In this document: piece by piece, positions 1 through 8,423 of the stretch
How the letters are laid out: every line of letters starts with the position of its first letter
How positions within the stretch are numbered: position 1 is the first letter of the stretch
Assembly: GCF_008704795.1 (NCBI RefSeq)
Contig: NZ_CP023690.1
Span: forward strand, 5,900,501 to 5,964,500
Length of the DNA: 64,000 nucleotides
Origin: Streptomyces spectabilis
GTDB lineage: Bacteria > Actinomycetota > Actinomycetes > Streptomycetales > Streptomycetaceae
Direction: 5' to 3'
Notes under the pieces: generated by a model
The model's input: the letters and a program-made list of their open reading frames with translations, nothing else
Told to the model about the DNA's origin: nothing
The model's database searches: none
Program-made: the position numbers and the translations under genes

Positions 1-1061
1 CAGCGGTGCTCGGTGATGCGCCGCACGATCCGCCGCAGCGCCTCCTCCTGGCCGTACCCGACGACGAACTGGTACTGGACGAAGCCGCCCCTGCCGTACA
101 CGCGGTTCCAGTGGGGGACGCCGTCCAGCGGGTGGAAGAAGGACGAGACGCGCTGGAGCTCGCCCGTGCGCGAGCGCGGCGCCCTGCGGTACCAGAGCTC
201 GTTGAAGAGGCCGACGGTCGTGCGGTGGAGGAGGCCCTCGGGCAGGAAGGCGGGGGCGGCCGGGAGCCGGCGCGGGCGGAAGTCGAGCGGGGCCCTGCGG
301 GCGCGGTCGGGCAGGGCGTCCAGGGGGGCGTGGTCGCCGCGGGTGAGGACGGCGCGGCCCGTCGCGGCGCCGCGCGCGAGGAGGTCGATCCACGCCACGG
401 AGTAGCGGTAGCGGTGGTCGGTGGCGGTGAGGCGGGCCATCAAGTCGTCCAGGTCCGAAGCCCGTTCGGTGTCCACCGACATGAAGGACGTGCCCACCGG
501 CAGGCAGCGCAGCTTCGCCTTGAGGATGACGCCGGTCAGGCCCATGCCGCCCGCCGTGGCGTTGAAGAGCTTGCCGCCGGACTTCACCGTGCGGACCGAG
601 CCGTCGGCCGTGAGCAGGTCGAAGGAGCGTACGTGGCGGGAGAACGAGCCCGAGACGTGGTGGTTCTTGCCGTGGATGTCGGCGCCGATCGCGCCGCCGA
701 CCGTCACGTAGCGGGTGCCGGGCGTCACCGGCACGAACCAGCCGAGCGGCAGCAGGACTTCCATCAGATGGTGCAGCGACACGCCCGCGTCGCACACGAC
801 GGTGCCGGTGTCGGCGTCGATGGTGTGCACCCGGTCCAGGCCCGTCATGTCGAGCACGGCGCCGCCCGCGTTCTGCGCGGCGTCCCCGTAGGCGCGACCG
901 AGCCCGCGCGCGATGCCGCCGCGCCCCGCGCAGGCGCGCAGCGCGTCCACGGCCTCCTCGCGGGATCGGGGGCGCACCAGGCGGGCGGCCGTGGGCGCGG
1001 TACGGCCCCAGCCGGACAGGGGCACGGCGGGCGGAGTCGGCGCAGGAGGAACGGCAGACAT
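1..1061 (-). CDS. dprE1: FAD-binding oxidoreductase, DprE1-like (3' end outside window)
   Basis: This is the N-terminal 353 codons of a DprE1-family flavoenzyme. The family oxidises decaprenylphosphoryl-beta-D-ribose at C2' as the first half of its epimerisation to the arabinose form. The PCMH-type FAD-binding fold is visible in RGLGRAYGDAAQN, then VTVGGAIGADIHGKNHH (the His-containing FAD loop) and GGMGLTGVI. The ATG at 1061 fits the family N-terminus, and a TACGGT box lies 6 bases upstream with no Shine-Dalgarno, so the mRNA is probably leaderless. It is divergent from a PAP2/UbiA/GtrA operon of the same pathway. The DprE2 reductase is not in the window and may lie beyond the left edge. The family call is firm; the exact lipid substrate in Streptomyces is inferred. 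Confidence 0.88.
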   Translation of the reverse strand, partial: MSAVPPAPTPPAVPLSGWGRTAPTAARLVRPRSREEAVDALRACAGRGGIARGLGRAYGDAAQNAGGAVLDMTGLDRVHTIDADTGTVVCDAGVSLHHLMEVLLPLGWFVPVTPGTRYVTVGGAIGADIHGKNHHVSGSFSRHVRSFDLLTADGSVRTVKSGGKLFNATAGGMGLTGVILKAKLRCLPVGTSFMSVDTERASDLDDLMARLTATDHRYRYSVAWIDLLARGAATGRAVLTRGDHAPLDALPDRARRAPLDFRPRRLPAAPAFLPEGLLHRTTVGLFNELWYRRAPRSRTGELQRVSSFFHPLDGVPHWNRVYGRGGFVQYQFVVGYGQEEALRRIVRRITEHR

Positions 1062-1067
1062 GGCGTG

Positions 1068-1073
1068 ACCGTA
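1068..1073 (-). promoter_or_regulatory. -10 box of the dprE1-like gene (leaderless start)
   Basis: On the minus strand TACGGT (TANNNT) sits 6 bases before the ATG at 1061, placing the transcription start at or next to the A of the start codon. No purine-rich ribosome-binding site is present. Inferred from spacing only. Confidence 0.5.
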
Positions 1074-1204
1074 TCGCCCTGATATCCACCGCTTGCTCCC
1101 TATGAGGTACTGATCTCTCTAAATCGTCCTTAGTCTCACCGGAATGGGCGATTAAAAGAGTGTCACCCAACAATCCCGCAATTCGTGGGGTGTTGCCTGT
1201 CCGT

Positions 1205-1741
1205 ATGGACGACATGGACCACCGGCTGCTCTCGGCCCTGCGTGCCCGCGGGAGCGATCCGCGCGTGGCGGCCGCCGCCCGCGCCCTGTCCCACAGCGGT
1301 GAGCACGGCGCGCTGTGGCTCGCCGTGGGGCTCACCGGCGCCGCGCTCGACCGCGAGCGGCGCGCCGCGTGGCTGCGCGGCACCGCGCTGACCGCCGCCG
1401 CGCACCTGGCCAGCATGGGCGTGAAGCGGCTCGTCCGCCGCCCGCGGCCGACGCACGTCACCCCGCTCGTACGGACCGCGGGGCGGCACTCCTTCCCCAG
1501 CTCGCACGCCACGTCGGCGGCCGCGGCCGCCGTGGCGTACGGCGCGCTGCGGCCCGCCGGGACCCGCCTGCTCGCGCCGCTCGCCGCCGCGATGTGCGTC
1601 TCGCGCCTGGTCGTCGGCGTGCACTACCCCTCCGACGTGGCGGTGGGCGCGGCCCTCGGCGCGGCCACCGCGTACGCGGGCGGCCCCTGGCTGCGCGGGA
1701 CCCGCGCACCGCGCCCGAACGGAGTCCGTCACGATGGCTGA
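1205..1741 (+). CDS. PAP2-superfamily lipid phosphatase
   Basis: A 178-residue membrane phosphatase of the PAP2 family. All three motifs are visible: KRLVRRPRP, HSFPSSHATS with the catalytic His, and SRLVVGVHYPSD with the nucleophilic His and Asp. The family dephosphorylates polyprenyl or phosphatidyl phosphates. Its stop overlaps the UbiA start by 8 bases, so the two are translationally coupled. In mycobacteria a PAP2 protein (Rv3807c) is also the neighbour of UbiA (Rv3806c) and is thought to remove the 5-phosphate from decaprenyl-phosphoryl-5-phosphoribose; that role is inferred here. ATG 1205 was chosen because MDDMDHRLL looks like a family N-terminus; an in-frame GTG at 1160 is the alternative. 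Confidence 0.85.
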   Translation: MDDMDHRLLSALRARGSDPRVAAAARALSHSGEHGALWLAVGLTGAALDRERRAAWLRGTALTAAAHLASMGVKRLVRRPRPTHVTPLVRTAGRHSFPSSHATSAAAAAVAYGALRPAGTRLLAPLAAAMCVSRLVVGVHYPSDVAVGAALGAATAYAGGPWLRGTRAPRPNGVRHDG

Positions 1742-2681
1742 CCGCAGCACCGCCCTGCTCGTCCCGCCCCGCTCCCCGCAGCCCCCGAGGCCGGGCCCGG
1801 GAAGCCTGCCGCTCGGGCTCCTGAAGACCGCGAGACCCCGGCAGTGGATCAAGAACGTCCTGGTCATCGCCGCCCCGGCGGCCGCGGGCGAGCTGTTCTC
1901 ACGGCACGCGCTGAGCCAACTCGCGCTGGTCTTCGTCCTGTTCACGGCCGCCGCGGCAGCCGTCTACCTGATCAACGACGCCCGCGACGCCGACGCCGAC
2001 CGCGCCCACCCCACCAAGTGCCGCCGCCCCGTCGCGGCCGGGCTCGTGCCCGTCCCCGTCGCCTACGCCACGGGCGGACTGCTGGCCGTGGCCGCGCCGC
2101 TCGCGGCCGCCGCGCTGTGCACCCCGCTCACGGCCTGTCTGCTCGCCGCGTACGTGGTGATGCAACTCGCGTACTGCGTCAGCCTCAAGCACGTGCTCGT
2201 CGTCGACCTCGCCGTCGTCACCACCGGATTCCTGATGCGGGCGATGATCGGCGGGGTCGCCCTCGGCATTCCGCTGTCGCGCTGGTTCCTGATCACGACG
2301 GGCTTCGGCGCGCTCTTCATGGTCTCCGCCAAGCGGTACTCCGAGGCCGTGCAGATGGCGGACAGGGCGGGCGCCACCCGGGCGCTCCTCACCGAGTACA
2401 CCACCGGCTACCTGCGGTTCGTCTGGCAGCTCGCGGCGGGCGTCGCCGTGCTCGCGTACTGCCTGTGGGCCCTGGAGAGCGGCGGCACCACGGGCACCGG
2501 CGTGCTGCCGTGGCGGCAGCTGTCGATGGTCGCCTTCATCCTGGCGATCCTGCGGTACGCCGTCTTCGCCGACCGCGGCACGGCGGGCGAGCCCGAGGAC
2601 GTCGTCCTGCGCGACCGCGCGCTCGCCCTGATCGGGCTCGGCTGGCTCGCCATGTACGGGCTCGCGGTCGCGGACTGGTGA
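1734..2681 (+). CDS. ubiA: UbiA-family prenyltransferase, decaprenyl-phosphate phosphoribosyltransferase type
   Basis: A 315-residue polytopic membrane protein with the first Asp-rich motif of the UbiA superfamily, NDARDADADRAHPTKCRRP. The HPxKxxRP form is typical of DPPR synthases, which transfer 5-phosphoribosyl from PRPP to polyprenyl phosphate. The downstream GFGALFMVSAKRYSEA also fits that subgroup. About eight or nine membrane segments follow a Pro-rich N-terminal tail. It overlaps the PAP2 gene by 8 bases and the GtrA gene by 4 (GTGA). With DprE1-like, PAP2 and GtrA neighbours, the likely product is an arabinofuranosyl or ribofuranosyl lipid donor. Family call strong; polyprenol length not visible. 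Confidence 0.9.
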   Translation: MADRSTALLVPPRSPQPPRPGPGSLPLGLLKTARPRQWIKNVLVIAAPAAAGELFSRHALSQLALVFVLFTAAAAAVYLINDARDADADRAHPTKCRRPVAAGLVPVPVAYATGGLLAVAAPLAAAALCTPLTACLLAAYVVMQLAYCVSLKHVLVVDLAVVTTGFLMRAMIGGVALGIPLSRWFLITTGFGALFMVSAKRYSEAVQMADRAGATRALLTEYTTGYLRFVWQLAAGVAVLAYCLWALESGGTTGTGVLPWRQLSMVAFILAILRYAVFADRGTAGEPEDVVLRDRALALIGLGWLAMYGLAVADW

Positions 2682-3193
2682 GGCGCGTGCGACCCGCGGC
2701 GCGCGAGCTGCTCGGCTTCGCCGCCGCCGGGGTCTGCGCGTACGCCGCCGACCTCGGCCTGTTCCTGTGGCTGCGCGGGCCCGCCGGGCTCGACCCGCTG
2801 ACCGCGAAGGCCCTGTCGTTCGTCGCCGGGTGCACGGTCGCGTACGCGGGCAACGCGCTCGGCACCTACCGCCGGGCCGACGCCGGGGCCTCTCGGCTTC
2901 GCCAGTACGCCGTCTTCTGCGCCGTCAACGTCGCGGGCGCCCTCGTCCAGCTCCTGTGCATCGCCGTCTCCCACTACGCGCTGGGGTTCACCTCGCGGCG
3001 GGCGGACACCGTATCCGGTGCGGGAATCGGCATGGCACTGGCCACTGTCCTGCGGTTTTGGGGTACCCGGACGTTGGTATTCCGCTCACAGGCCGCACGG
3101 GACACGCAGGACACGGGCACCACACCGGACCCGAGGACCCCGCAGGCCGCACAGACCGCACCAGGAACGGGGCAGGCGACATGGACTGGCTGA
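2678..3193 (+). CDS. GtrA family membrane protein
   Basis: A 171-residue protein with four predicted membrane helices and the GtrA layout: a short basic N-terminus, a helix around GFAAAGVCAYAADLGLFLWL, then FVAGCTVAYAGNALGTY and a central QYAVFCAVNVAGALVQLL. GtrA proteins help move or use polyprenyl-linked sugars; mycobacterial Rv3789 beside DprE1 belongs here. The GTG at 2678 overlaps the UbiA stop as GTGA. The last 35 or so residues are a Thr/Pro/Ala-rich tail outside the domain. The end overlaps the start of the next gene by 13 bases. The role as flippase or scaffold for the lipid arabinose is inferred. Confidence 0.85.
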   Translation: MRRVRPAARELLGFAAAGVCAYAADLGLFLWLRGPAGLDPLTAKALSFVAGCTVAYAGNALGTYRRADAGASRLRQYAVFCAVNVAGALVQLLCIAVSHYALGFTSRRADTVSGAGIGMALATVLRFWGTRTLVFRSQAARDTQDTGTTPDPRTPQAAQTAPGTGQATWTG

Positions 3194-4113
3194 AGAAGCT
3201 GCCGGGCATCGGACCGTACGTCGAACGGCTGACGCGCACGCACGCGTGGCGCTCCTACGAACGCCTCGACGAGGTCCACTGGGCCCGGCTCGCCGCCGCC
3301 ATGACCTTCATCAGCTTCGTCGCGCTCTTCCCGCTGATCACGGTCGCGGCGGCGATCGCGGCGGCCACCCTCTCCGCCAAGCAGACGCAGAAGATCGAGG
3401 ACAAGATCTCCGAGCAGGTCCCGGGCATCTCCGACCAGCTCGACCTGGACGCCCTGGTCGCCAACGCGGGCACCGTCGGACTCGTCGCGGGCGCCCTGCT
3501 GCTCTTCACCGGCGTCGGCTGGGTCGGCTCGATAAGGGAGTGCCTGCGGGCGGTCTGGCTGCTCGACGACACCGACGAGAACCCGTTCCTGCGCAAGCTC
3601 AAGGACCTGGGTGTGCTCGCCGGGCTCGGCTGCGCCGGGCTCGCATCGCTGATCGCCTCGGCCGTCGCCTCCACCGCCGTCGGCTGGACCGCCGACCAGC
3701 TCGGCGTCGACAAGGACGGCCCCGGCGGCGTGCTGCTCCAGCTCGTCGCGTTCGCGATCGCCGTCCTCGCCGACTTCCTGCTCCTGCTGTACGTCCTCAC
3801 GCTGCTGCCCGGCGTCCAGCCGCCCCGGCGCGCGCTGATCGTCGCCGCGCTGATCGGCGCGGCCGGGTTCGAGCTCCTGAAGGTGCTGCTGGGCGGCTAT
3901 ATGAAGGGCGTCGCCGCGAAGAGCATGTACGGCGCCTTCGGCGTGCCCGTCGCGCTGCTGCTGTGGATCAACTTCACCGCGAAGCTGCTCCTCTTCTGCG
4001 CCGCCTGGACGGCGACGCCGAGGAAGGAACGCACGGGGGAGCAGGCGGAGGAACGTACGGTCCGGCGGGACGAGGAGGCCGTCAGCCCCGGCGCAGCGGC
4101 CAGCGACGGTTGA
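3181..4113 (+). CDS. YihY/virulence factor BrkB family membrane protein
   Basis: A 310-residue integral membrane protein of the YihY family, with the characteristic LAAAMTFISFVALFPLITV near residue 45 and an extended central region that resembles the family repeats up to LLLWINFTAKLLLFCAAW near residue 275. The C-terminal 30 residues are charged and hydrophilic, as in other actinobacterial members. The biochemical role is unknown (not RNase BN). The ATG at 3181 lies inside the GtrA reading frame. The 3' end overlaps the convergent carboxypeptidase gene by 32 bases with no terminator between them. Confidence 0.85.
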   Translation: MDWLKKLPGIGPYVERLTRTHAWRSYERLDEVHWARLAAAMTFISFVALFPLITVAAAIAAATLSAKQTQKIEDKISEQVPGISDQLDLDALVANAGTVGLVAGALLLFTGVGWVGSIRECLRAVWLLDDTDENPFLRKLKDLGVLAGLGCAGLASLIASAVASTAVGWTADQLGVDKDGPGGVLLQLVAFAIAVLADFLLLLYVLTLLPGVQPPRRALIVAALIGAAGFELLKVLLGGYMKGVAAKSMYGAFGVPVALLLWINFTAKLLLFCAAWTATPRKERTGEQAEERTVRRDEEAVSPGAAASDG

Positions 4114-5314
4114 GCAGGAAGAGGCCGCCCGCGACCAGGGCGAGCACTCCGGCCGCGATGCCGAGCGCGATGCCCATGCCGCTGGACTTCTCGCCCGAGG
4201 CGTGCGCCACGTTCTTCGAGCCCGAGCCGCCGTCGGGGGCGCCCTTGCCCGCGCCCGTGTGGGCACCCTTCGGCGCGACCAGCTCACCGACCGGCTTCAC
4301 CTTGTCGTGTGCCGCGAAACCCCAGTCGAGCAGCCGGGCCGTCTCCTTGTAGACGGCGTGCGGCTCGCCCGACGAGGGGTTCATGACGGTGACGAGCAGC
4401 ACCTTGCCGTCGCGCTCGGCGACACCCGTGAAGGTGTTGCCCGCGTTGGTCGTCGAGCCGTTCTTGACGCCCGCGATGCCCTTGTACGCCTCGACGCCGT
4501 CGGCCCCGGTGAGCAGGCGGTTGGTGTTCTGGATCCCGAAGGGCTCGCGCTTCGTCTTGCCCTTGTCCTTGCCCTTCTTGACCTTGACCGTCGCCCCGGG
4601 GAACTCCGCGGTGGCCGTCGCGCAGTACTCGCGGAAGTCCTTCTTCTGCAGCCCGGAGCGGGCGAACAGGCTCAGGTCGTACGCGGACGACACCTGGCCC
4701 TTCTCGTCGTAGCCGTCGGGCGTGACGACGTTGGTGTCGAGGGCCTGGAGGTCCTCGGCGTGCTTCTGCATGTCCTTCACGGTCTGCGGCACGCCGCCGT
4801 TCATCGCGGACAGGACGTGCACCGCGTCGTTGCCGGAGCGCAGGAAGACGCCCAGCCACAGGTCGTGGACCGAGTACGTCTCGTTCTCCTTGATGCCGAC
4901 CAGGCTGCTGCCCGCGCCGATGCCCTGCATGTCGGTCAGCGCGACCTTGTGCTTCTGGGTCTTCGGGAACTTCGGCAGGACCGTGTCCGCGAACAGCATC
5001 TTCAGGGTGCTCGCCGGGGCCAGGCGCCAGTGCGGGTTGTGCGCGGCGAGCACCTCGCCGGACTCCGCGTCCGAGACGATCCAGGAGCGGGCCGACAGGT
5101 CCTTGGGCAGCACCGGCGCGCCCGCCTGGAGATCCGCCTGGGTGCCCGGCTTGCCGAGGCGGGCGCCGCCGACCGTGGACATCTGCGCGGGCGGCTTCGG
5201 CTGTTTGTCCTTGTCGCCGCCCGGCTTGCCGTCGGCGAGCGCGGGCGCGGCCGTCGTCAGGGACAGCAGGGTCGCGGTGGCGATGAGCAGGGCGGTCTTC
5301 TTCACGGCAGGCAC
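4082..5314 (-). CDS. D-alanyl-D-alanine carboxypeptidase (peptidase S11 family), membrane-anchored
   Basis: A 410-residue secreted penicillin-binding protein that would trim the terminal D-Ala of peptidoglycan stems. It has a Sec signal (KKTALLIATATLLSLTTAAPALA), the active-site tetrad PASTLK (SxxK), SGNDAV (SxN) and KNGST in place of the usual KTG, and a C-terminal helix GIALGIAAGVLALVAGGLFLL followed by a basic tail. The GTG at 5314 was chosen because a TACGTT box lies 7 bases upstream on the minus strand, suggesting a leaderless mRNA; GTG 5305 is an alternative. The order with the small membrane protein and phosphoesterase recalls SCO4847-SCO4850, from memory. Confidence 0.9.
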   Translation of the reverse strand: MPAVKKTALLIATATLLSLTTAAPALADGKPGGDKDKQPKPPAQMSTVGGARLGKPGTQADLQAGAPVLPKDLSARSWIVSDAESGEVLAAHNPHWRLAPASTLKMLFADTVLPKFPKTQKHKVALTDMQGIGAGSSLVGIKENETYSVHDLWLGVFLRSGNDAVHVLSAMNGGVPQTVKDMQKHAEDLQALDTNVVTPDGYDEKGQVSSAYDLSLFARSGLQKKDFREYCATATAEFPGATVKVKKGKDKGKTKREPFGIQNTNRLLTGADGVEAYKGIAGVKNGSTTNAGNTFTGVAERDGKVLLVTVMNPSSGEPHAVYKETARLLDWGFAAHDKVKPVGELVAPKGAHTGAGKGAPDGGSGSKNVAHASGEKSSGMGIALGIAAGVLALVAGGLFLLNRRWPLRRG

Positions 5315-5321
5315 GGACGAG

Positions 5322-5327
5322 AACGTA
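5322..5327 (-). promoter_or_regulatory. -10 box of the carboxypeptidase gene (leaderless start)
   Basis: Minus-strand TACGTT sits 7 bases before the GTG at 5314; no Shine-Dalgarno is visible. Confidence 0.45.
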
Positions 5328-5423
5328 CAGGGCGTGGCGGCACCCCTTTCCGCCGAGGTCCGCCCCGTCCGGCGGCCCCCACCCCGAAGGCGGTCGGTCA
5401 GGGCGCCTGGCGATACTGAGCGT

Positions 5424-5663
5424 ATGAAGCTCAGCCGCCCCGTCTCCTGGTTCCTGCTCGCCTTCGGCGCGTGGAGCTGGGTCATCTGGATCACTTTCGT
5501 CAAGAACCTGTGGAAGGACGGCAGCGGACTCGCCTTCGACGACGGCCGTCCCACGGCGTACTTCTGGGTGCACCTGACGCTCGCCGTTGTCTCCTTTGTC
5601 TTGGGGACGGTGGTCGGGACCATCGGGTTGCGTGGGGTGCGCGCACTGCGCCGAACCTCATAG
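5424..5663 (+). CDS. Small conserved membrane protein (SCO4848 type)
   Basis: A 79-residue protein with two membrane helices, around residues 8-25 (SWFLLAFGAWSWVIWITFV) and 48-66 (VHLTLAVVSFVLGTVVGTIG), joined by a soluble turn. It matches the conserved Streptomyces small membrane protein found beside the D,D-carboxypeptidase. No function is known. A GATACT box lies 6 bases before the ATG, a near-consensus -10 that would make it leaderless. The phosphoesterase gene starts two bases after its stop, so they form an operon. It is divergent from the carboxypeptidase. Confidence 0.8.
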   Translation: MKLSRPVSWFLLAFGAWSWVIWITFVKNLWKDGSGLAFDDGRPTAYFWVHLTLAVVSFVLGTVVGTIGLRGVRALRRTS

Positions 5664-5665
5664 CC

Positions 5666-6898
5666 GTGGGCGTCCTCGGAGTCGTCCTCGTCGCCCTCGG
5701 CGCGGCCGCCGTCTTCGGCGGCCTGCTCTGGTACGTGTGGCGGCGCACGGTGCGCGACACCACGATCAAGGGTTCCTGGGGCAGACGCCTGGGCACGGTG
5801 GCGTACCTCGCGGGCCCCTCCCTGATGTTCGGAGCGCTCGCGGCGGAGCGGGCGGGGGCCCCGTTCCTGCTCCAGCAGATCCTGGCGTGGCCGGGCTTCC
5901 TGTGGATGGCGTTCGCGCTGTACTTGCTCTTGGCCCTGCTGGCGGGAGAGCTGGTACGCCCGCTCCTGAGACGTTGGGCGGATCGAGCCCGTCCGGCGCT
6001 TGAGGACGAGGCGCGAAGCGCCGACGAGGCGGGGAAAAGGGCGCAGCCCCAGCCGACCGAGGGCAGCGGGGACCTGCCCCGCCGCCTCTTCGTGGCCAGA
6101 ACAGTAGCCGCGGGCGCAGCCACCGTGGCGGCGGCGACCGTCGGATACGGCACCTACGGCGTGCTCCGCGGCCCCCGCGTGAAGAGGATCACCGTCCCCC
6201 TGGCCAAGCTGCCGCGCGCGGCGCACGGCTTCCGCATCGCCGTGGTGAGCGACATCCACCTGGGCCCGGTGCTCGGCGAGGGCTTCGCCCGGCGCGTCGT
6301 GGACACCGTCAACTCCACCCAGGCCGATCTCATCGCGATCGTCGGGGACCTGGTGGACGGCGACGTCGAGGACCTCGCGGGCGCCGCCCGCCCCCTCGCG
6401 GACCTGCGCGCCCGCCATGGGAGCTTCTTCGTCACAGGCAATCACGAGTACTTCTCCGGCGCCGAGCAGTGGGTGGACCACGTCCGCTCGCTCGGCCTGC
6501 GCCCCCTGGAGAACGCCCGCACCGAGCTGCCGTACTTCGACCTCGCCGGAGTCAACGACGTACAGGGCGAGGACGAGGGCCAGGGTCCCGACTTCGTGAA
6601 GGCGCTCGGGGACCGGGACCGCACGCGCGCCTCCGTGCTGCTCGCCCACCAGCCGGTGGTCATCCACGACGCCGTCGAGCACGGCGTCGACCTCCAGCTC
6701 TCCGGCCACACCCACGGCGGCCAGCTCTGGCCCAACAACTTCGTCGCCGACCTCGCCAACCCCACGCTCGCGGGCCTGGAGCGCTACGGCGACACACAGC
6801 TGTACGTGACGCGCGGCGCCGGGGCGTGGGGCCCGCCCGTGCGCGTGGGGGCGCCGTCCGACATCACGGTGGTGGAGCTGGCTTCGCGCCAGGCGTGA
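5666..6898 (+). CDS. Membrane-anchored metallophosphoesterase (calcineurin-like)
   Basis: A 410-residue protein. The N-terminal 100 residues hold about three membrane helices, followed by a charged linker, a hydrophobic stretch (FVARTVAAGAATVAAATVGYG) and a calcineurin-like phosphoesterase domain. The metal ligands are seen in order: SDIHLG, GDLVDGD, GNHEY, AHQP and GHTHGG. The probable substrate is a phospho-lipid or nucleotide outside the membrane (UDP-2,3-diacylglucosamine hydrolase relatives), but this is not visible. Residues 108-120 (ARPALEDEARSAD) are a translated copy of the dispersed repeat found between genes elsewhere in the window. The end overlaps the convergent histidine kinase gene by 35 bases. 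Confidence 0.87.
   Translation: MGVLGVVLVALGAAAVFGGLLWYVWRRTVRDTTIKGSWGRRLGTVAYLAGPSLMFGALAAERAGAPFLLQQILAWPGFLWMAFALYLLLALLAGELVRPLLRRWADRARPALEDEARSADEAGKRAQPQPTEGSGDLPRRLFVARTVAAGAATVAAATVGYGTYGVLRGPRVKRITVPLAKLPRAAHGFRIAVVSDIHLGPVLGEGFARRVVDTVNSTQADLIAIVGDLVDGDVEDLAGAARPLADLRARHGSFFVTGNHEYFSGAEQWVDHVRSLGLRPLENARTELPYFDLAGVNDVQGEDEGQGPDFVKALGDRDRTRASVLLAHQPVVIHDAVEHGVDLQLSGHTHGGQLWPNNFVADLANPTLAGLERYGDTQLYVTRGAGAWGPPVRVGAPSDITVVELASRQA
5986..6024 (+). repeat. Dispersed GC-rich repeat, in-frame coding copy
   Basis: Same unit as the intergenic copies at 12489, 33001/33057, 36995, 47971 and 55515 (core AGCCCGTCCGGCG then TTGAGGACGAGGCGCG). Here it lies inside the metallophosphoesterase linker and is read in frame without its TGA. 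Confidence 0.85.
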
Positions 6899-8423
6899 GC
6901 CGGCCGGCCGGCTCCAGGGGCGGCGGTTGCCGGGGCGGTGCCTGCGGATCCGGGGGCGCGGCCGGCGCCGACGGCACGCGCGGGAGACTGACCACCACCG
7001 TCAGGCCCTTACCGGGCGCCGTGCGGACCTGGACGCGACCGGCGTGGGCCGCCACCACGCCGTGCACGATCGCCATGCCGAGCCCGCTGCCCGCGCTGCG
7101 GCCCGCCCGGAAGAAGCGGTCGAAGACCCGGGCCGCGTCCTCCTCGCCGAGCCCGGGGCCCTCGTCGGCCACGGTCAGGCACACCACGCCGCCCCGCCGC
7201 TCCAGGCCGAGCCGCACCGGGGTCCCGGCGGGGGTGTGGGCGCGGACGTTGGCGAGCAGGTTGGCGAGGACCTTGCGCAGGCCCTGCTCGTCCGCGCGGA
7301 CGAGGATCGCGCCGTCCGCGCGCACCGTGAGCGGACGGCCCGGGTCCTGGGCGCGCAGGTCGTCGGCCGCGTCCCGCACCAGACGGCTCAGGTCGACGGG
7401 ACGGAGGCGGAGTTCGGGCTGCTGGTCCAGACGGGCCAGGGTGAGCAGCTCCTCCACGAGGTGGTTCATGCGGTCGGTCTCGGAGTTGACGCGGCACCAG
7501 GCGCGGGAGCGGTCCTCCGGCGTGGTCAGCATGCCGTTGTCGTACAGCTGGAGGTAGCCGCGGATCGCGGACAGCGGGGTGCGCAGCTCGTGCGAGGCGT
7601 CCGCGACGAACTGCCGCAGCTGGGCCGCGGTCCGCTCGCGGGTCGCGAAGGCCGCCTCGACCTGCTGGAGCATGGAGTTGAGCGCGAGCCGCAGCTGCTC
7701 GGTCTCCATCACCTCGGTCCTGCTGCACGGCACCCGCCGCTTCAGGTCGCCCTCGGCGATCGCGGACGCCGTCTCGACCATGTCCTCCAGGGGCCGAAGC
7801 CGCCGGGACGCGGAGATCATCGTCAGGACGGCGAGCAGCGCTAGCAGCAGCACGCCGAAGGCCAGGTCGAGCCGGAGCGCCTTGCGCACGCTCGCGTGCA
7901 CGTCCTCCGTGGAGGTGGCGATGACGAGGACCGTGCCGTCGGCGATGCGCACGCCGATGGCGCGGTACGAGTCGCCCGCGAGCCGCACGTCGCTCGGCGC
8001 GGAGCGGGTCGCGAACCGGTGGGCGTCACCGGCGGCCTCGGCGAGCTGGAGCTGCAGCCGCGTCGCGCCGACGTACCCGAAGCTGACGGGCGAGCCGTAG
8101 CGGTCGACCGCGACGAACAGCGACGACGACGGGGGCAGCCGGCCTGCCTCCCGGTCCTGCGGCGGCACCTCGATGAGCGACTTCCGGAAGCTGCTGATCT
8201 TCTTCAGGTGGTCGAGGGTGATGGGCATGCTGCGGAACGCGGTGCGCGAGCTCCTCAGTTCGGAGTCGATGCTGTTGAGCAAATAGTGCTTCATGCCCAT
8301 GATGCTCACGGCGGTCGCGGCCGTGATGCCGAGGGCGAGCAGGACGACGTTCACCAGCGTGAGCTTGGCGCGCAGCGAGTTCCCGAAGAGCCGCCGCGGG
8401 CCGGTGCGGGCCCGCTTCCTCAT
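6864..8423 (-). CDS. Sensor histidine kinase
   Basis: A 519-residue membrane sensor. It has a cytoplasmic basic start, a first helix (LTLVNVVLLALGITAATAVSIM), an extracytoplasmic sensor of roughly 140 residues, a second helix (LAFGVLLLALLAVLTMI), HAMP, HisKA with ADASHELRTP (phospho-acceptor His278) and a HATPase_c domain with NLLANVRAH (N box), ADEGPGLG and GSGLGMAIV. The Pro-rich C-terminal tail is unstructured. It starts inside the response regulator stop (ATGA, 4 bases), so they form an operon. The MMPL transporter is divergent to this pair and is the obvious target. The signal is unknown. Confidence 0.93.
   Translation of the reverse strand: MRKRARTGPRRLFGNSLRAKLTLVNVVLLALGITAATAVSIMGMKHYLLNSIDSELRSSRTAFRSMPITLDHLKKISSFRKSLIEVPPQDREAGRLPPSSSLFVAVDRYGSPVSFGYVGATRLQLQLAEAAGDAHRFATRSAPSDVRLAGDSYRAIGVRIADGTVLVIATSTEDVHASVRKALRLDLAFGVLLLALLAVLTMISASRRLRPLEDMVETASAIAEGDLKRRVPCSRTEVMETEQLRLALNSMLQQVEAAFATRERTAAQLRQFVADASHELRTPLSAIRGYLQLYDNGMLTTPEDRSRAWCRVNSETDRMNHLVEELLTLARLDQQPELRLRPVDLSRLVRDAADDLRAQDPGRPLTVRADGAILVRADEQGLRKVLANLLANVRAHTPAGTPVRLGLERRGGVVCLTVADEGPGLGEEDAARVFDRFFRAGRSAGSGLGMAIVHGVVAAHAGRVQVRTAPGKGLTVVVSLPRVPSAPAAPPDPQAPPRQPPPLEPAGRLTPGAKPAPPP

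Noticed and set aside
1160..1204. GTG 1160 as start of the PAP2 gene
   Set aside because: The added 15 residues do not look like the family N-terminus; kept as an alternative only.
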